64,000 nt of DNA from Thalassotalea insulae (GCF_030161395.1 NZ_BSST01000001.1:992001-1056000); one strand, 5' to 3'; counted from the first letter of the stretch, positions 18,216 to 27,927 are shown. Numbers and translations are program-made. The notes: generated by a model not told the origin, from the letters alone.

Positions 18216-18260
18216 AAAAAATTTGAAAAGGTAAGTTCTATCAGGCTCTTACCTTTTCAA
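18216..18260 (-). terminator. Rho-independent terminator of the polysaccharide export gene
   Basis: A perfect 13-bp inverted repeat (TTGAAAAGGTAAG at 18223-18235, its complement at 18248-18260) with a 12-nt loop is followed on the minus strand by six T (18221-18216). It starts 12 bases past the stop of the SLBB protein gene and separates it from wecA. The remaining intergenic bases up to 18272 and down to 18061 show no gene. Confidence 0.8.
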
Positions 18261-18272
18261 TAATTACAACAC

Positions 18273-21017
18273 TTATATTCCTGATATCGCAGCAATAGCT
18301 ACCGCAGCTTGATAAATAATTTGAGTACCTGTCGCCCATAGTGTCAAGTTATTCATATAATCTGAATCTAACGGTACTACCACTGTATCTCCTGGCTTTA
18401 ACTGGCTTTTATCATTAGATGAAAACCAACTAGACGAGCTCGGTACTTCAACTGCACCGTTTGCTTTAATAATATAGACTCTGTCATCGTCAGCCTGCTG
18501 CTTAACACCACCACTTAACTCTATATAATCAAACGCACTTAAACTATCTTGATAAAAATGCGATGTCGCCACTTGTACTTGCCCGATAACGTTTATAGAA
18601 TTTTGAATAGTCGGCACGTACAAAACATCACCGTTTTCTAGTAACACATCAACACTTTTGTCAGTTTCCAGGCGAGGTAGATCTACAACTAATCGCCCTA
18701 CAGGCTTGACCTTGGTTAAATCAGCCAGTAACAGTTTTGCCTGGCTATAATCCACCATTTGAGAGTTTTTATCTTGTGCCAAACTCTTTGATGCTATTTC
18801 CATCCGTAAACTTTCAGAAACTTTCAATAAATTTTGTAACTCTAACTGTTTCAATTTTTCGCGGGTAAACACTGAGCCCTCTATATAGGCATATTCAGTA
18901 AAACCACCAACCCGCTCAATTAACTGACCAAGAGTTTCACCTCGGCGAATAGTATATTTACCAGGAAACATAAATTCGCCACGTAGTTCTACTAAGTGGT
19001 TTTCCTGCCATGAAGGTATTTGCAATACGTTTAATCTATCTTTACTCTGTAATAGAATATTATCTTCTTCATTTCCTGCTAACACTTGAGATAAATTCAA
19101 AGCAATCGCATTCTTTGACGCCATATTATTGGCAACCTCATTTCTGGTAATTTCAGCTTTTTGTAAAAACGCAGATTCTAATAAGCCACCGGAAGCTTTT
19201 AATAAATCGTTAACTTTGGCATTTTTTGCTAACGGGTAAATACCTGGAAACTTGACTGAGCCAACAATCTCAACTAACTGAATCGGCTTTCCAGATGCAG
19301 CCTGTAATTTTAACTTTTCAATAATCGGTGATAAAAGCCTCTTTCGAGAAAACGGATTAAGCTCTCTAATACCCACTTCCTCTTTTACCTTGCCCCCGGT
19401 TAACTCTTCTAACGTCTTTGATGCTAACTCAACTGTTTCATCTAACTCATCTTTTTTCTGATATTTATCTTCTGCATCATATTCTAGCCAAAACATTTTT
19501 TCTTGAAAGTTATCTTTAGCTTGTTGCTTTTCTTCTTTTTTTAATTGCTCAGACGTAAAAGCAAAGTCATCAAGCCGGCTCAAACGCTCTGCTTTAATTT
19601 CATCCATAGAAAAAATTAACACTTTGTCATGAGGCTGTAATTCCAGATTATCTTGAGAGCGATTATCGGCAATAATATTAAATAAACTAAATTGCAGTAT
19701 CTCAATATTTCGCGCTTTATCTCTCTCTCTTACCACCAAGCCATAAGCTAAATCTGCATCAGCCAATAAGTGAATGTTGACATCAGGTATTAGATCATTT
19801 ATCCGTAGCCCTTGATGCCATTGATACTTACCAGGTCTGGCAACAGCGCCGATAATAGTTACTGAATCTTCAACAATATCAGAGGTTTTCATTACCTTAA
19901 TATAATCACCAGCACGCACTTCTTGTGTTAATACATCACTTTGGGTTAAATCGATATTTTTAACGGTTCTTAAATTACGCGCATTAAAACGCTCAACCAC
20001 AGTCGAAGTAGGGTAAGCTGAAGGTAACAACCCACCAGCCATTTTAATTGCCGTTTGAAAAGTCTCACCTTTTTGTAATTCATAAATTGCCGGGCGGGTA
20101 ACTTCACCATCAACAGTGATTTTATCTCCTATAGGGTTGATAAATACCACATCACCTGATTTTAACAACACATCGTTTGAAGAATCGCCATTGATCAATA
20201 AGTCGTATAAATCCAGCGTAGTTACTAACTTACCGCCTCTTTTTAACTGAATATTTCTAAGCGTTCCGATATCACTGATACCGCCTGCAGCAAATAATGC
20301 ATGAGTAATACTTGATAATGAACTCAAAACATATTGCCCAGGTTTATAGGCATCCCCTAAAACAAATACCCGAATTGACCTAAGATCACTCAAGGCAACA
20401 ACAACCTCTACACCTAATACTTTATTTTTGATTTCATTAGCTAAAAATTGTTTCACTTCATTAAATGTCATACCAGAAACCGCAAACGCACCAAGTTCAG
20501 GAATAATGACTTTTCCTTCTCGCGTTACGGGTAACTGGTAATCAAAGTTATCTTTCCCAAATACTTGAATAGATAAACTATCACCAGCACCAACAATGTA
20601 GTTCTCTGGTACCGCAATATCTAATGTTGGCGCAAAAGTTAATGGTGCATTAGCAAAAACATCGTAACCAAAAGGCTTAGGCTCACTATCATCTTCTTGC
20701 TCTTCGTCAAGTAGTTCTTCCTCAGGATCAAATATCGGATTACCTAATTCATCAAACTGAGTACCTCGAGGCATATACTGTTGAAGTTGAGTATCTTCAC
20801 TGGTATTTTGATTTTTTTCTGACGAATTAATTTGCTTCTGAATGGTACGTAAATCCACTCCCATACTTTGCGCCAAACTTTTTTGCTGTGCCGGCGATAA
20901 TCGCTTAAATTGTTGCAATTGTTGAGGTGTAATATTGCTTGCCAGCTGGGCAGCATTAGCATTACCAAATAAGACTATAAACGCACATAAGCCAATTGTG
21001 TGTAGTATTTTTTTCAT
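18273..21017 (-). CDS. Polysaccharide export protein with multiple SLBB domains (Wza-like, long form)
   Basis: 914 residues, far longer than Wza (about 380). There is a Sec signal peptide (cleavage near ANA-A at 22-23), a Gln-rich helical segment (30-75), a Poly_export domain starting near 140 (PENYIVGAGDSLSIQVFG), and about six SLBB-like repeats. These are recognisable as V-x-G-x-V/A-x-x-PG-x-Y strands, followed by GG. A charged helical insertion lies at about 475-545. It should form a periplasmic and outer-membrane channel for a capsule or exopolysaccharide. It follows mlaA by 40 nt and could be co-transcribed. The partner tyrosine autokinase/copolymerase (Wzc) is not in the window. Confidence 0.82.
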   Translation of the reverse strand: MKKILHTIGLCAFIVLFGNANAAQLASNITPQQLQQFKRLSPAQQKSLAQSMGVDLRTIQKQINSSEKNQNTSEDTQLQQYMPRGTQFDELGNPIFDPEEELLDEEQEDDSEPKPFGYDVFANAPLTFAPTLDIAVPENYIVGAGDSLSIQVFGKDNFDYQLPVTREGKVIIPELGAFAVSGMTFNEVKQFLANEIKNKVLGVEVVVALSDLRSIRVFVLGDAYKPGQYVLSSLSSITHALFAAGGISDIGTLRNIQLKRGGKLVTTLDLYDLLINGDSSNDVLLKSGDVVFINPIGDKITVDGEVTRPAIYELQKGETFQTAIKMAGGLLPSAYPTSTVVERFNARNLRTVKNIDLTQSDVLTQEVRAGDYIKVMKTSDIVEDSVTIIGAVARPGKYQWHQGLRINDLIPDVNIHLLADADLAYGLVVRERDKARNIEILQFSLFNIIADNRSQDNLELQPHDKVLIFSMDEIKAERLSRLDDFAFTSEQLKKEEKQQAKDNFQEKMFWLEYDAEDKYQKKDELDETVELASKTLEELTGGKVKEEVGIRELNPFSRKRLLSPIIEKLKLQAASGKPIQLVEIVGSVKFPGIYPLAKNAKVNDLLKASGGLLESAFLQKAEITRNEVANNMASKNAIALNLSQVLAGNEEDNILLQSKDRLNVLQIPSWQENHLVELRGEFMFPGKYTIRRGETLGQLIERVGGFTEYAYIEGSVFTREKLKQLELQNLLKVSESLRMEIASKSLAQDKNSQMVDYSQAKLLLADLTKVKPVGRLVVDLPRLETDKSVDVLLENGDVLYVPTIQNSINVIGQVQVATSHFYQDSLSAFDYIELSGGVKQQADDDRVYIIKANGAVEVPSSSSWFSSNDKSQLKPGDTVVVPLDSDYMNNLTLWATGTQIIYQAAVAIAAISGI

Positions 21018-21057
21018 TTATTAGACCAGATTTCTTCTATTATTCTACAAAAGGAAA

Positions 21058-21840
21058 TTATTGCTCAAGCTCTTCAAATTCATCCATAAAGGCTTCTAAT
21101 TCTTCATCGCTTTCATCAACTTCAATCGGTGGATTGCCATCATACACCTTATATCTCATATTTTGAAAATAGGCGTTTTTCACAAACTCGTAAGAATCAA
21201 CCGAATCATTTATCAACTGTTCTTGATCAGTCAGCGAAGCACGCTGTTCAAGTGCAATAACACCAACCCTTAAGGCATTTGGCCAAAAATCGATGATGGC
21301 TAATGGCCAATAGTACCGATCAACATAATCACCGACTTCTTCTCGAACCGATGTTGGTCCCATAGCTGGTACTACTAAATACGGACCGTCACCTACGCCA
21401 TACTTACCTAAAACTTCGCCAAATTCTTCCTGATTTCTGCCCCAGCCAAAATCACTGGCGGGATCAAATATCCCCAACAGACCTATTGTTGAATTTAACA
21501 CAAAACGACCCGTACTTTTTGCGGCGTCTGAAAACTTACCTTGTAGCAAATGATTGATAATGGTTGAAGGCTCATTTAAATTCAGTGCCATATTATATAA
21601 ACTAAAACGCACATCTTCATTAACATGTTCGACATAAGCCTGCGATGTTGGCTTAAGTACATATTTATCGGCATAATCCCAGGTAAATGTCCAAAACGGT
21701 CTATTAATAGACTCCAAAGGATCTTTTACATCACCATTAGCTTGAGACTGTTCTGGAACAGAAGAACAGCCTGTGATTATAATCAAGCTTAGTAATATTA
21801 AAAATTGAGTGGATAAACTGAAAAATTTCGTCTTTTGCAC
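21058..21840 (-). CDS. mlaA: MlaA/VacJ outer-membrane lipoprotein
   Basis: 260-residue lipoprotein of the MlaA family, which removes misplaced phospholipids from the outer leaflet of the outer membrane with OmpC/F and passes them to MlaC. The lipobox ends ITGC. The family core is visible as DPLESINRPFWTFTWDYAD, then FVLNSTIGLLGIFDPASDFG and GVGDGPYLVVPAMGPTS. The GTG start at 21840 was chosen because AGGAAAGG lies 5 nt upstream and it gives a compact signal peptide. An earlier TTG (21879) would add 13 residues. The acidic Glu/Asp tail (last 20 residues) is common in marine homologues. No mlaBCDEF genes are near. Confidence 0.9.
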   Translation of the reverse strand: MQKTKFFSLSTQFLILLSLIIITGCSSVPEQSQANGDVKDPLESINRPFWTFTWDYADKYVLKPTSQAYVEHVNEDVRFSLYNMALNLNEPSTIINHLLQGKFSDAAKSTGRFVLNSTIGLLGIFDPASDFGWGRNQEEFGEVLGKYGVGDGPYLVVPAMGPTSVREEVGDYVDRYYWPLAIIDFWPNALRVGVIALEQRASLTDQEQLINDSVDSYEFVKNAYFQNMRYKVYDGNPPIEVDESDEELEAFMDEFEELEQ

Positions 21841-22002
21841 TGCAACCTTTCCTTGATTTTCATCTATAAATTTTAACAAGGCGGGAGTTTACCACGCGAA
21901 AGAGATAGGCGGTATCATAAGACGCTTAAAAATGGCAGAAAAATGTCTAAAAATTGTAAAGAAGTAATCTAGAAAGAAAAAAATATATAGATCGGAAGTT
22001 CA

Positions 22003-22473
22003 CTAAGATTTTTTATGCATAGCGATTAAAATTTCAGCTTCTGCCACTGGCAAGCCACATTCTTGAACTATTTCCTCAATATCTGCGCCAAGCGCAACCA
22101 TTTTTTGCGCTCTGGTATAAAGCCTGTCTTGTGGTTGCTGTTGTTGCAGTTGCGTTAACTGTTCTTGGTAGGCTTGCAACTTTTCTTGGATGACTTTAAT
22201 GCGATGTTCGAGTTGCTGACTCACTTGTTGATGCTCTAACTGCCAAGATTGTAATTCCTGTTGCTTACTGGCATAAACATCATCGTGTGAGTGAAAACGC
22301 TCTTTGACGTCATTGACGACAAATTCAATACTCGACAGTTGGGTTGCTAATGTATTGATGCGCTGCTCAAATCGTCTTTTTAAAAGATAATAAAGCAAAT
22401 AAATGCTGACAATAAAAACAATCGCAACGAGCAGCAATATCGTTTGATCCATAAAATCTATTTCAACACTCAC
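22003..22473 (-). CDS. DUF2802 membrane-anchored protein at the end of the chemotaxis operon
   Basis: 156 residues: one N-terminal membrane helix (about 10-28), a Gln-rich coiled-coil (35-120) and a C-terminal helical DUF2802 segment (ARAQKMVALGADIEEIVQEC then GLPVAEAEIL) that resembles a helix-turn-helix. Its function is unknown. It commonly lies next to cheW in polar-flagellate gammaproteobacteria, as here, 50 nt after cheW. The start is GTG at 22473, and ATG at 22452, right before the membrane helix, is a credible alternative. Confidence 0.7.
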   Translation of the reverse strand: MSVEIDFMDQTILLLVAIVFIVSIYLLYYLLKRRFEQRINTLATQLSSIEFVVNDVKERFHSHDDVYASKQQELQSWQLEHQQVSQQLEHRIKVIQEKLQAYQEQLTQLQQQQPQDRLYTRAQKMVALGADIEEIVQECGLPVAEAEILIAMHKKS

Positions 22474-22523
22474 ACACTAAATCATCATTAACGCATACAT
22501 CTAATTACTAAATACCATGCAAG

Positions 22524-23018
22524 CTAGAACTGTTTTAATTCATCCCATTCTTCATCTGAAAGTAACTTATTCAAGTCAACCAGAATTAATAACTCGCCAT
22601 CTCGATTTGATACCCCTTGAATAAATTTCGCACTTTCATCATTGCCAACATTAGGAGCAACGTCTATCTCAGACGCTTTCAAATAAACCACTTCAGCAAC
22701 ACTATCTACGAGTATACCAATGACCTGCTTTTCAGCTTCAATGATGACGATACGGGTATTATCGGTAACTTCAGAGGATTCCAAACCAAAGCGAGAACGG
22801 GTATCAATAACCGTCACTACATTACCGCGTAAATTGATAATACCTAACACATAGGTCGGAGCGCCAGGCACTGGGGCAATTTCGGTATAACGCAGCACTT
22901 CTTGTACTTGCATTACGTTAATACCATAAGTTTCGCTATCTAATTGAAAAGTTACCCATTGAAGCACTTCATCATTAGTATCTATACTTTCATTCGCACT
23001 GCGTCTTTCATCAGACAT
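22524..23018 (-). CDS. cheW: Chemotaxis coupling protein CheW
   Basis: 164 residues, one CheW domain (about 17-155) that links chemoreceptors to the kinase CheA in polar arrays. Family marks are WVTFQLDSETYGINVMQVQEV, PGAPTYVLGIINLRG and the VIDTRSRFGL segment. It is the standard single-domain CheW of the flagellar system, as opposed to the ParP-like CheW-domain protein just upstream. The gap to parP is 98 nt without a terminator. Confidence 0.95.
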   Translation of the reverse strand: MSDERRSANESIDTNDEVLQWVTFQLDSETYGINVMQVQEVLRYTEIAPVPGAPTYVLGIINLRGNVVTVIDTRSRFGLESSEVTDNTRIVIIEAEKQVIGILVDSVAEVVYLKASEIDVAPNVGNDESAKFIQGVSNRDGELLILVDLNKLLSDEEWDELKQF

Positions 23019-23116
23019 ACTGCTAGCCTCTTAAATTTTTGACTTTATTCATCTATCTACCAATATAGTATAGTAGCTAACTAATTTATATTAATAGTGT
23101 TTTTTGTTTAATCCAG

Positions 23117-23881
23117 TTACTGACTGATATTAGCACCGTCATCGAGCATTTTGATCAAAGCATCAACATCAATTAACGCACACATTCGGTCTTTTACTAA
23201 ACCAGCAAGCCAGGGGCGCTTAGTTGAATTTTCCAGCCATTTAACATCGTCCTGTTCTAAGGTAACAGTATCGACCAAATTTTCAGCCATTAAACCCCAA
23301 TGACTATTATTAAGCATAATAATATATTGATATTCTATCGAGCTTAATAGCTGTTCATTGCATTTTTCAGGCATCACCCACAATGCAGTATCCACCACAT
23401 TGATCTTTTCCTCGCGATGCAACATCACCCCTTTAAACCAATCAGGTTTTCCCATAAGCGGTGTTGTTTTATCGACATTATGAATACCACCGAGTTCGAT
23501 CAGCGGCACTGCTACGATTAATCCGGCAACATCAAAAAACATCGCCTGAAAACTGCCTTTGCGATAATCTTTTTCCGGCTGAATAACAAAGTCAGCCTGG
23601 CTTTTATGGGTGGTAATCTCTTGTTGTGCTAACTCAGCACCCTTTTCTACTGGAATATCTAACTTTTCAACTAGTTTATTTTCAGATTTTACTGACGTAA
23701 TCGCATCCAGTTTTGCCTTATCAACTTCATGAGCAACACTGGCCTGTTGCAATAACTTATCAAGCTTACTCTTATCTACAATTTCGGTTTGCTCAGCTGC
23801 CTGTTCCTGGGGATCTTCGGTTAAAAGCTCCGACAGGTAATTTTGCATTAATTTTTTGCTTGCAGCTAACGATTTACTCAT
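23117..23881 (-). CDS. parP: ParP-like CheW-domain protein (polar array localisation)
   Basis: 254 residues: a charged N-terminal region rich in Glu, Lys and Ala (1-105), then one CheW-like domain (about 108-245). It fits ParP, which joins the polar ParA-like ATPase ParC to CheA and receptors so that arrays stay at and are inherited with the old pole. The assignment uses the domain layout and the exact Vibrio gene order cheB-parC-parP-cheW. Sequence similarity to known ParP was not computed. It starts 6 nt after parC. Confidence 0.82.
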   Translation of the reverse strand: MSKSLAASKKLMQNYLSELLTEDPQEQAAEQTEIVDKSKLDKLLQQASVAHEVDKAKLDAITSVKSENKLVEKLDIPVEKGAELAQQEITTHKSQADFVIQPEKDYRKGSFQAMFFDVAGLIVAVPLIELGGIHNVDKTTPLMGKPDWFKGVMLHREEKINVVDTALWVMPEKCNEQLLSSIEYQYIIMLNNSHWGLMAENLVDTVTLEQDDVKWLENSTKRPWLAGLVKDRMCALIDVDALIKMLDDGANISQ

Positions 23882-23887
23882 TATCTT

Positions 23888-24661
23888 TTAATTCTTACCT
23901 TGTAGTTTCATTAAATAGTCTAGCAGATTTTTGTAGGCTAAAACGCCCCGAGTCGATGCCATAAAGTCTGAAGGCACTTTTTGTGCTTCACTAGCATTTC
24001 TAAAATTAGTATCAATAGGGATCACGCCTGGCCAAACTTTGTCGCCATATAGTTCTTGTAATTTACGGTAAGCTAAAAGTGATGCTTTAGTTCGTTTATC
24101 ATACATGGTCGGAACTATGGAATAAGTAAATGGGTTGTCTTGCTCGCCTTGCATAATATCCATAGTTTTCATCATCCGGTCCAAGCCTTTTAATGCCAAA
24201 AATTCCGTTTGTACCGGCACTATAATACGGTCAGAAGCCGCTAATGAATTTACCATTAACACCCCTAAAACAGGCGGACAATCCATTAACACATAATCAT
24301 ACTCACCCGTTAGTTTTTGCATTGCTTTTTTCAGTACCAGTCCCATACCACCTTTAGTACCTAGAGAGCGATCTAACGTCGCCAACCCCATAGTGGCAGG
24401 AAGAATATCGATGTTGGCATATTTAGTAGGACATAAGCTCTGCATGATTTGCTCTTTGCTCGACACCTGAACAAATAAATCATAAACGCTTAATTCAAGA
24501 TCTTCGGATTCGATACCAAAATAATAACTTAAAGAGGCATGCGGGTCAGTATCAACGAGCAAAACGCGTTTGCCCCGTTCAGCCAATAATCCGCCTAATG
24601 AAATGGTTGTTGTTGTCTTTCCAACTCCACCTTTTTGATTTGCTATTGTCCAAACAACCAA
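23888..24661 (-). CDS. parC: ParC-like ParA-family ATPase for chemotaxis array positioning
   Basis: 257-residue ParA/MinD-type ATPase. It has a deviant Walker A (QKGGVGKTT near residues 9-17), switch I VDTDPHAS and a DCPPVLG Walker B. In Vibrio the homologue ParC is recruited to the old cell pole by HubP and positions chemotaxis arrays. It sits between cheB and parP, as expected. The start is TTG at 24661, supported by AGGTGG about 5 nt upstream, and no ATG precedes the P-loop. FlhG in this same locus is a separate MinD-type protein. Confidence 0.87.
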   Translation of the reverse strand: MVVWTIANQKGGVGKTTTTISLGGLLAERGKRVLLVDTDPHASLSYYFGIESEDLELSVYDLFVQVSSKEQIMQSLCPTKYANIDILPATMGLATLDRSLGTKGGMGLVLKKAMQKLTGEYDYVLMDCPPVLGVLMVNSLAASDRIIVPVQTEFLALKGLDRMMKTMDIMQGEQDNPFTYSIVPTMYDKRTKASLLAYRKLQELYGDKVWPGVIPIDTNFRNASEAQKVPSDFMASTRGVLAYKNLLDYLMKLQGKN

Positions 24662-24701
24662 AATGCCACCTTAACCTATTATCAAATAAAAATTACCGGC
24701 C

Positions 24702-25805
24702 TTATTGCACTTCTTTCAATATCGCTGATGGAAAGTCTAGTAAGGATAAGTTCATCGACGAAATACCCGCATTTGTCACCGCTTGCGGCATACCATAAAC
24801 CACACAGGATTCTTCATCTTGCGCCCAAATGGTGGCTCCTTTTGCCTTCAGCATACGACAACCTTCACGCCCGTCTGACCCCATACCGGTTAAAATAATA
24901 CCAAGTACAGATTCTCCGTAAATTTTAGCGGCAGAGCCAAAACTGATATCAACGCTCGGTTTAAATGCAATGCGATCTGAATCGTCTGACATCACCTTGA
25001 TTTTAGCTGAACTGTCTTTACCGTCAAACACCATCTGCATACCACCGGGTGCTAAATATGCACAACCTGGTTTGAGCACATCACCATTTTCTGCCTCTTT
25101 AACAGATATCTGGCAAAGGCTATCTAACCGACTAGCAAACGCTTTAGTAAATGCGGCAGGCATGTGTTGTACCATTATAATTGGCAGAGGAAAATTCCCC
25201 GGTAATTGGGTTAAAATTTTCTGTAATGCCACAGGTCCACCGGTAGAAGTGCCTATTGCAAGCAATTTATATGATTTGATCGGGGTGCTAGATTGTCTTG
25301 TTGAAGTCGTTGTTTTAGGAGTCGTTTCGCGAACAGGCTGCTGTCGGTTGGCAGATGCAGTCGTGTTCGTTTCTCGCCGCGACGACAAACGAATAGGAAA
25401 ACGTCCTTTCTTACGCGCAAGTTCTAATACTCTTTGCTTTAAAACACTGCCGGCATCACTGGTATTCTTGGCTATTTCATTAAACTTTTTCGGCAAGAAA
25501 TCTAATGCACCAGCATCCAAGGCTTCTAAAGTAGCCTTAGCCCCTTGATGAGTTAAAGAAGAAAACATCAAAATAGCCGTAGGTGAACTGGCCATGATTT
25601 GCTTAACCGCTTCAATACCGTTAAGTAACGGCATTTCAATGTCCATAGTAATGACATCAGGTTTTAACTGCTTTGCTTTTTCTACTGCTTCAATCCCATT
25701 AACAGCAACATCAATAACGGTTAAGTTTTTGTCACTGTTAATAATATCACTGACTCGACGACGAAAAAAACTCGAGTCATCGACCACTAAAACCTTATAG
25801 GTCAT
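24702..25805 (-). CDS. cheB: Chemotaxis protein-glutamate methylesterase CheB
   Basis: 367 residues. The N-terminal receiver domain has the acidic pair DD (9-10) and phosphoacceptor Asp55 (VITMDIEMP). A Thr/Ser/Arg-rich linker (about 140-177) follows. The methylesterase domain has the triad Ser187 (GTSTGG), His214 (MVQHMP) and Asp311 (GMGSDG). Phosphorylation by CheA activates removal of methyl groups from receptors, giving adaptation. The matching CheR is not in the window. It starts 18 nt after cheA. Confidence 0.96.
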   Translation of the reverse strand: MTYKVLVVDDSSFFRRRVSDIINSDKNLTVIDVAVNGIEAVEKAKQLKPDVITMDIEMPLLNGIEAVKQIMASSPTAILMFSSLTHQGAKATLEALDAGALDFLPKKFNEIAKNTSDAGSVLKQRVLELARKKGRFPIRLSSRRETNTTASANRQQPVRETTPKTTTSTRQSSTPIKSYKLLAIGTSTGGPVALQKILTQLPGNFPLPIIMVQHMPAAFTKAFASRLDSLCQISVKEAENGDVLKPGCAYLAPGGMQMVFDGKDSSAKIKVMSDDSDRIAFKPSVDISFGSAAKIYGESVLGIILTGMGSDGREGCRMLKAKGATIWAQDEESCVVYGMPQAVTNAGISSMNLSLLDFPSAILKEVQ

Positions 25806-25823
25806 TTGTCATCTCTTTAAATA

Positions 25824-27914
25824 TTATGAACGCAGTTTTTTGTTGACGATAGATTTTTTAGCATAATATTTAAGCATGCTAGGCACATCTATAATCAGCG
25901 CAATACCGCCGTCACTTGTGATAGTGGCTCCTGCCATACCTGGTGTACCGTGCAATAATCTGTCTAACGGTTTAATTACCACTTCTTCTTGGCCAATCAA
26001 ACTATCAACAACAAAACCAATTTGCTGAGCCCCTAATTGCACAATAACCACATGGCCTTTATCTCTTGGTTTTTCCTGATAATCTCTTACCAGCCATTGA
26101 TCTAAATAAAACAGTGGGATCGCTTTTTCACGGACAATGATTGTTAACTGACCGTCAACTACATTAGTATTAGTTAAATCTAAATGGAATATTTCATTAA
26201 CACCAGCCAGTGGTAAGGCAAAAGTTTGCTCACCTACTATCACCATTAAGGTAGGTAAAATAGCTAGAGTGAGTGGTACTTTTATTTCTAATACAGTACC
26301 AATACCCAATTCAGAATCAATATTAACCGTACCATTTAACTGAGTAATTTTGGTTTTCACCACGTCCATACCAACACCTCGACCCGATACTTCAGAGATC
26401 TCAGTTTTAGTAGAAAAACCAGGGGCAAAAATCAAATTAAATGCATCTTGCTCTGATAAGCGATTTGCTGCATCAATATCAAGCACGCCACGCTCAATAG
26501 CAATTTCTTTTAATTTTTCCGCATTCATCCCTGCACCATCATCTCTGATGGTTAACAAAATATGATCACCTTCTTGTGATGCAGATAAGATCACGGTTCC
26601 TTCACGTTCTTTACCATTCGCCTGACGTACATCTGGCTCTTCAATACCGTGGTCGACCGAGTTACGTACTAAATGCACGAGTGGATCTGCTAACGCTTCC
26701 ACTAGGTTTTTATCTAAATCAGTCTCTTCCCCTTCCAGGATCAACTTAATTTCTTTATTTAAGCTACGCGCAAGATCTCGTACAACACGGGGAAAACGGC
26801 CAAAGACTTTTTTAATTGGCTGCATCCGTGTTTTCATCACTGCCCCTTGCAAGTCAGTGGTAACTGCATCTAAATTAGACACCGCCTTAGTTAATTCTTC
26901 ATCTTCCTTGGTCATGCCTAAACTGGTTAACCTATTACGCACTAATACCAACTCTCCGACCATATTCATTATTTGATCGAGTCGCTGAGTATCAACGCGA
27001 ACAGTAGTTTCGCCTTGAGAAGCTGTCGTTGGCGCTGCTTTCTTATCTGCTGCGGCTTTTTTCGCTGCCGGTTTTACCGGCGCACTGGCAGCAGGTTTTA
27101 CCGCTTCAGCAGGTTTAGCTGCTGGCTGAACTGGAGCCGGAGTTACTGCAGTCGTAGCTTGACTTACTGTTTGTGGCCCTTTGCCCTTACCATGTAATTC
27201 ATCGAGCAGATTTTCAAACTCATCGTCATCAATTTGATCATTAGGAACTGTTTCAGCCTTACTCGCTTTAGCCATTTCAGCAGAAAAAGCTCCTTGACCG
27301 TGCAATTCATCAAGTAAGCTTTCAAACTCGTCATCAGAAATTTCATTGGAACTGGTCGAAGAAGATGGTACTGGTGCACTTGGTTTGGTTTCGCCATGCA
27401 GCTCATCGAGTAAGCGTTCAAATTCATCCTCGGTCATTTCATCATCTGAACCTGGCACCGATTCTTTTTGCTCTGACACTTCTGCTTGTGTGGGTGTTGT
27501 TTCAGGTGCCGCCGCTTCTGTACCTTCTGGCACACTTAATCGATGTAATTCAGCTAATAATTCGGGGGATGCAGGAGTTAATTCTTCACGCGCCTGCACT
27601 AAGGCAAACATATCATTAATGGTATCAAGTGCTTGTAAAATGACATCCATTAACTCTGAGGTAACGGTGCGCTGATGATTTCTTAAGATATCAAAAATGT
27701 TTTCCGCACCGTGACATACATCGACAAGTTCGGTTAAGGATAAAAAGCCAGCACCGCCCTTAACAGTATGAAATCCTCGGAATATTGCATTTAATAATTC
27801 AGCGTTATCTGGATCGTTTTCAAGTTCAACAAGTTGCTCTGATAAACTTTCAAGTATTTCGCCAGCTTCAATCAAAAAGTCCTGAAGAATTTCTTCATCC
27901 GCTTCATAAGACAT
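25824..27914 (-). CDS. cheA: Chemotaxis histidine kinase CheA
   Basis: 696 residues. The P1 HPt domain carries the phosphorylated His49 (FRGFHTVKGG). Then comes a long linker (about 125-305) with three copies of an acidic DEFExLLDELHG motif and a Pro/Ala/Lys stretch. The P3 dimer domain (305-370), the ATPase domain with the N, G1 and G2 boxes (NSVDHG, DDGAGM, GRGVGMD), and the P5 CheW-like domain (about 550-690) follow. It passes phosphate to CheY and CheB. No recognisable P2 CheY-binding domain is seen in the linker, so the triple motif may take over docking or ParP binding. It starts 13 nt after cheZ. Confidence 0.96.
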   Translation of the reverse strand: MSYEADEEILQDFLIEAGEILESLSEQLVELENDPDNAELLNAIFRGFHTVKGGAGFLSLTELVDVCHGAENIFDILRNHQRTVTSELMDVILQALDTINDMFALVQAREELTPASPELLAELHRLSVPEGTEAAAPETTPTQAEVSEQKESVPGSDDEMTEDEFERLLDELHGETKPSAPVPSSSTSSNEISDDEFESLLDELHGQGAFSAEMAKASKAETVPNDQIDDDEFENLLDELHGKGKGPQTVSQATTAVTPAPVQPAAKPAEAVKPAASAPVKPAAKKAAADKKAAPTTASQGETTVRVDTQRLDQIMNMVGELVLVRNRLTSLGMTKEDEELTKAVSNLDAVTTDLQGAVMKTRMQPIKKVFGRFPRVVRDLARSLNKEIKLILEGEETDLDKNLVEALADPLVHLVRNSVDHGIEEPDVRQANGKEREGTVILSASQEGDHILLTIRDDGAGMNAEKLKEIAIERGVLDIDAANRLSEQDAFNLIFAPGFSTKTEISEVSGRGVGMDVVKTKITQLNGTVNIDSELGIGTVLEIKVPLTLAILPTLMVIVGEQTFALPLAGVNEIFHLDLTNTNVVDGQLTIIVREKAIPLFYLDQWLVRDYQEKPRDKGHVVIVQLGAQQIGFVVDSLIGQEEVVIKPLDRLLHGTPGMAGATITSDGGIALIIDVPSMLKYYAKKSIVNKKLRS
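27189..27428 (-). repeat. Three-copy acidic motif in the CheA linker
   Basis: Within cheA, residues 163-174, 195-206 and 231-242 repeat DEFE-x-LLDELHG almost exactly, at spacings of 32 and 36 residues, with unrelated Ser/Pro/Ala-rich sequence between. It reads as three short amphipathic docking helices on a flexible tether. Confidence 0.85.
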
Positions 27915-27927
27915 CCAGCAACTCCTA

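Noticed and set aside
24970..25548. 192-codon open frame on the plus strand opposite cheB
   Set aside because: It is fully antisense to a well-conserved gene, has no ribosome site and its translation is low in recognisable pattern. It follows from codon use of cheB.
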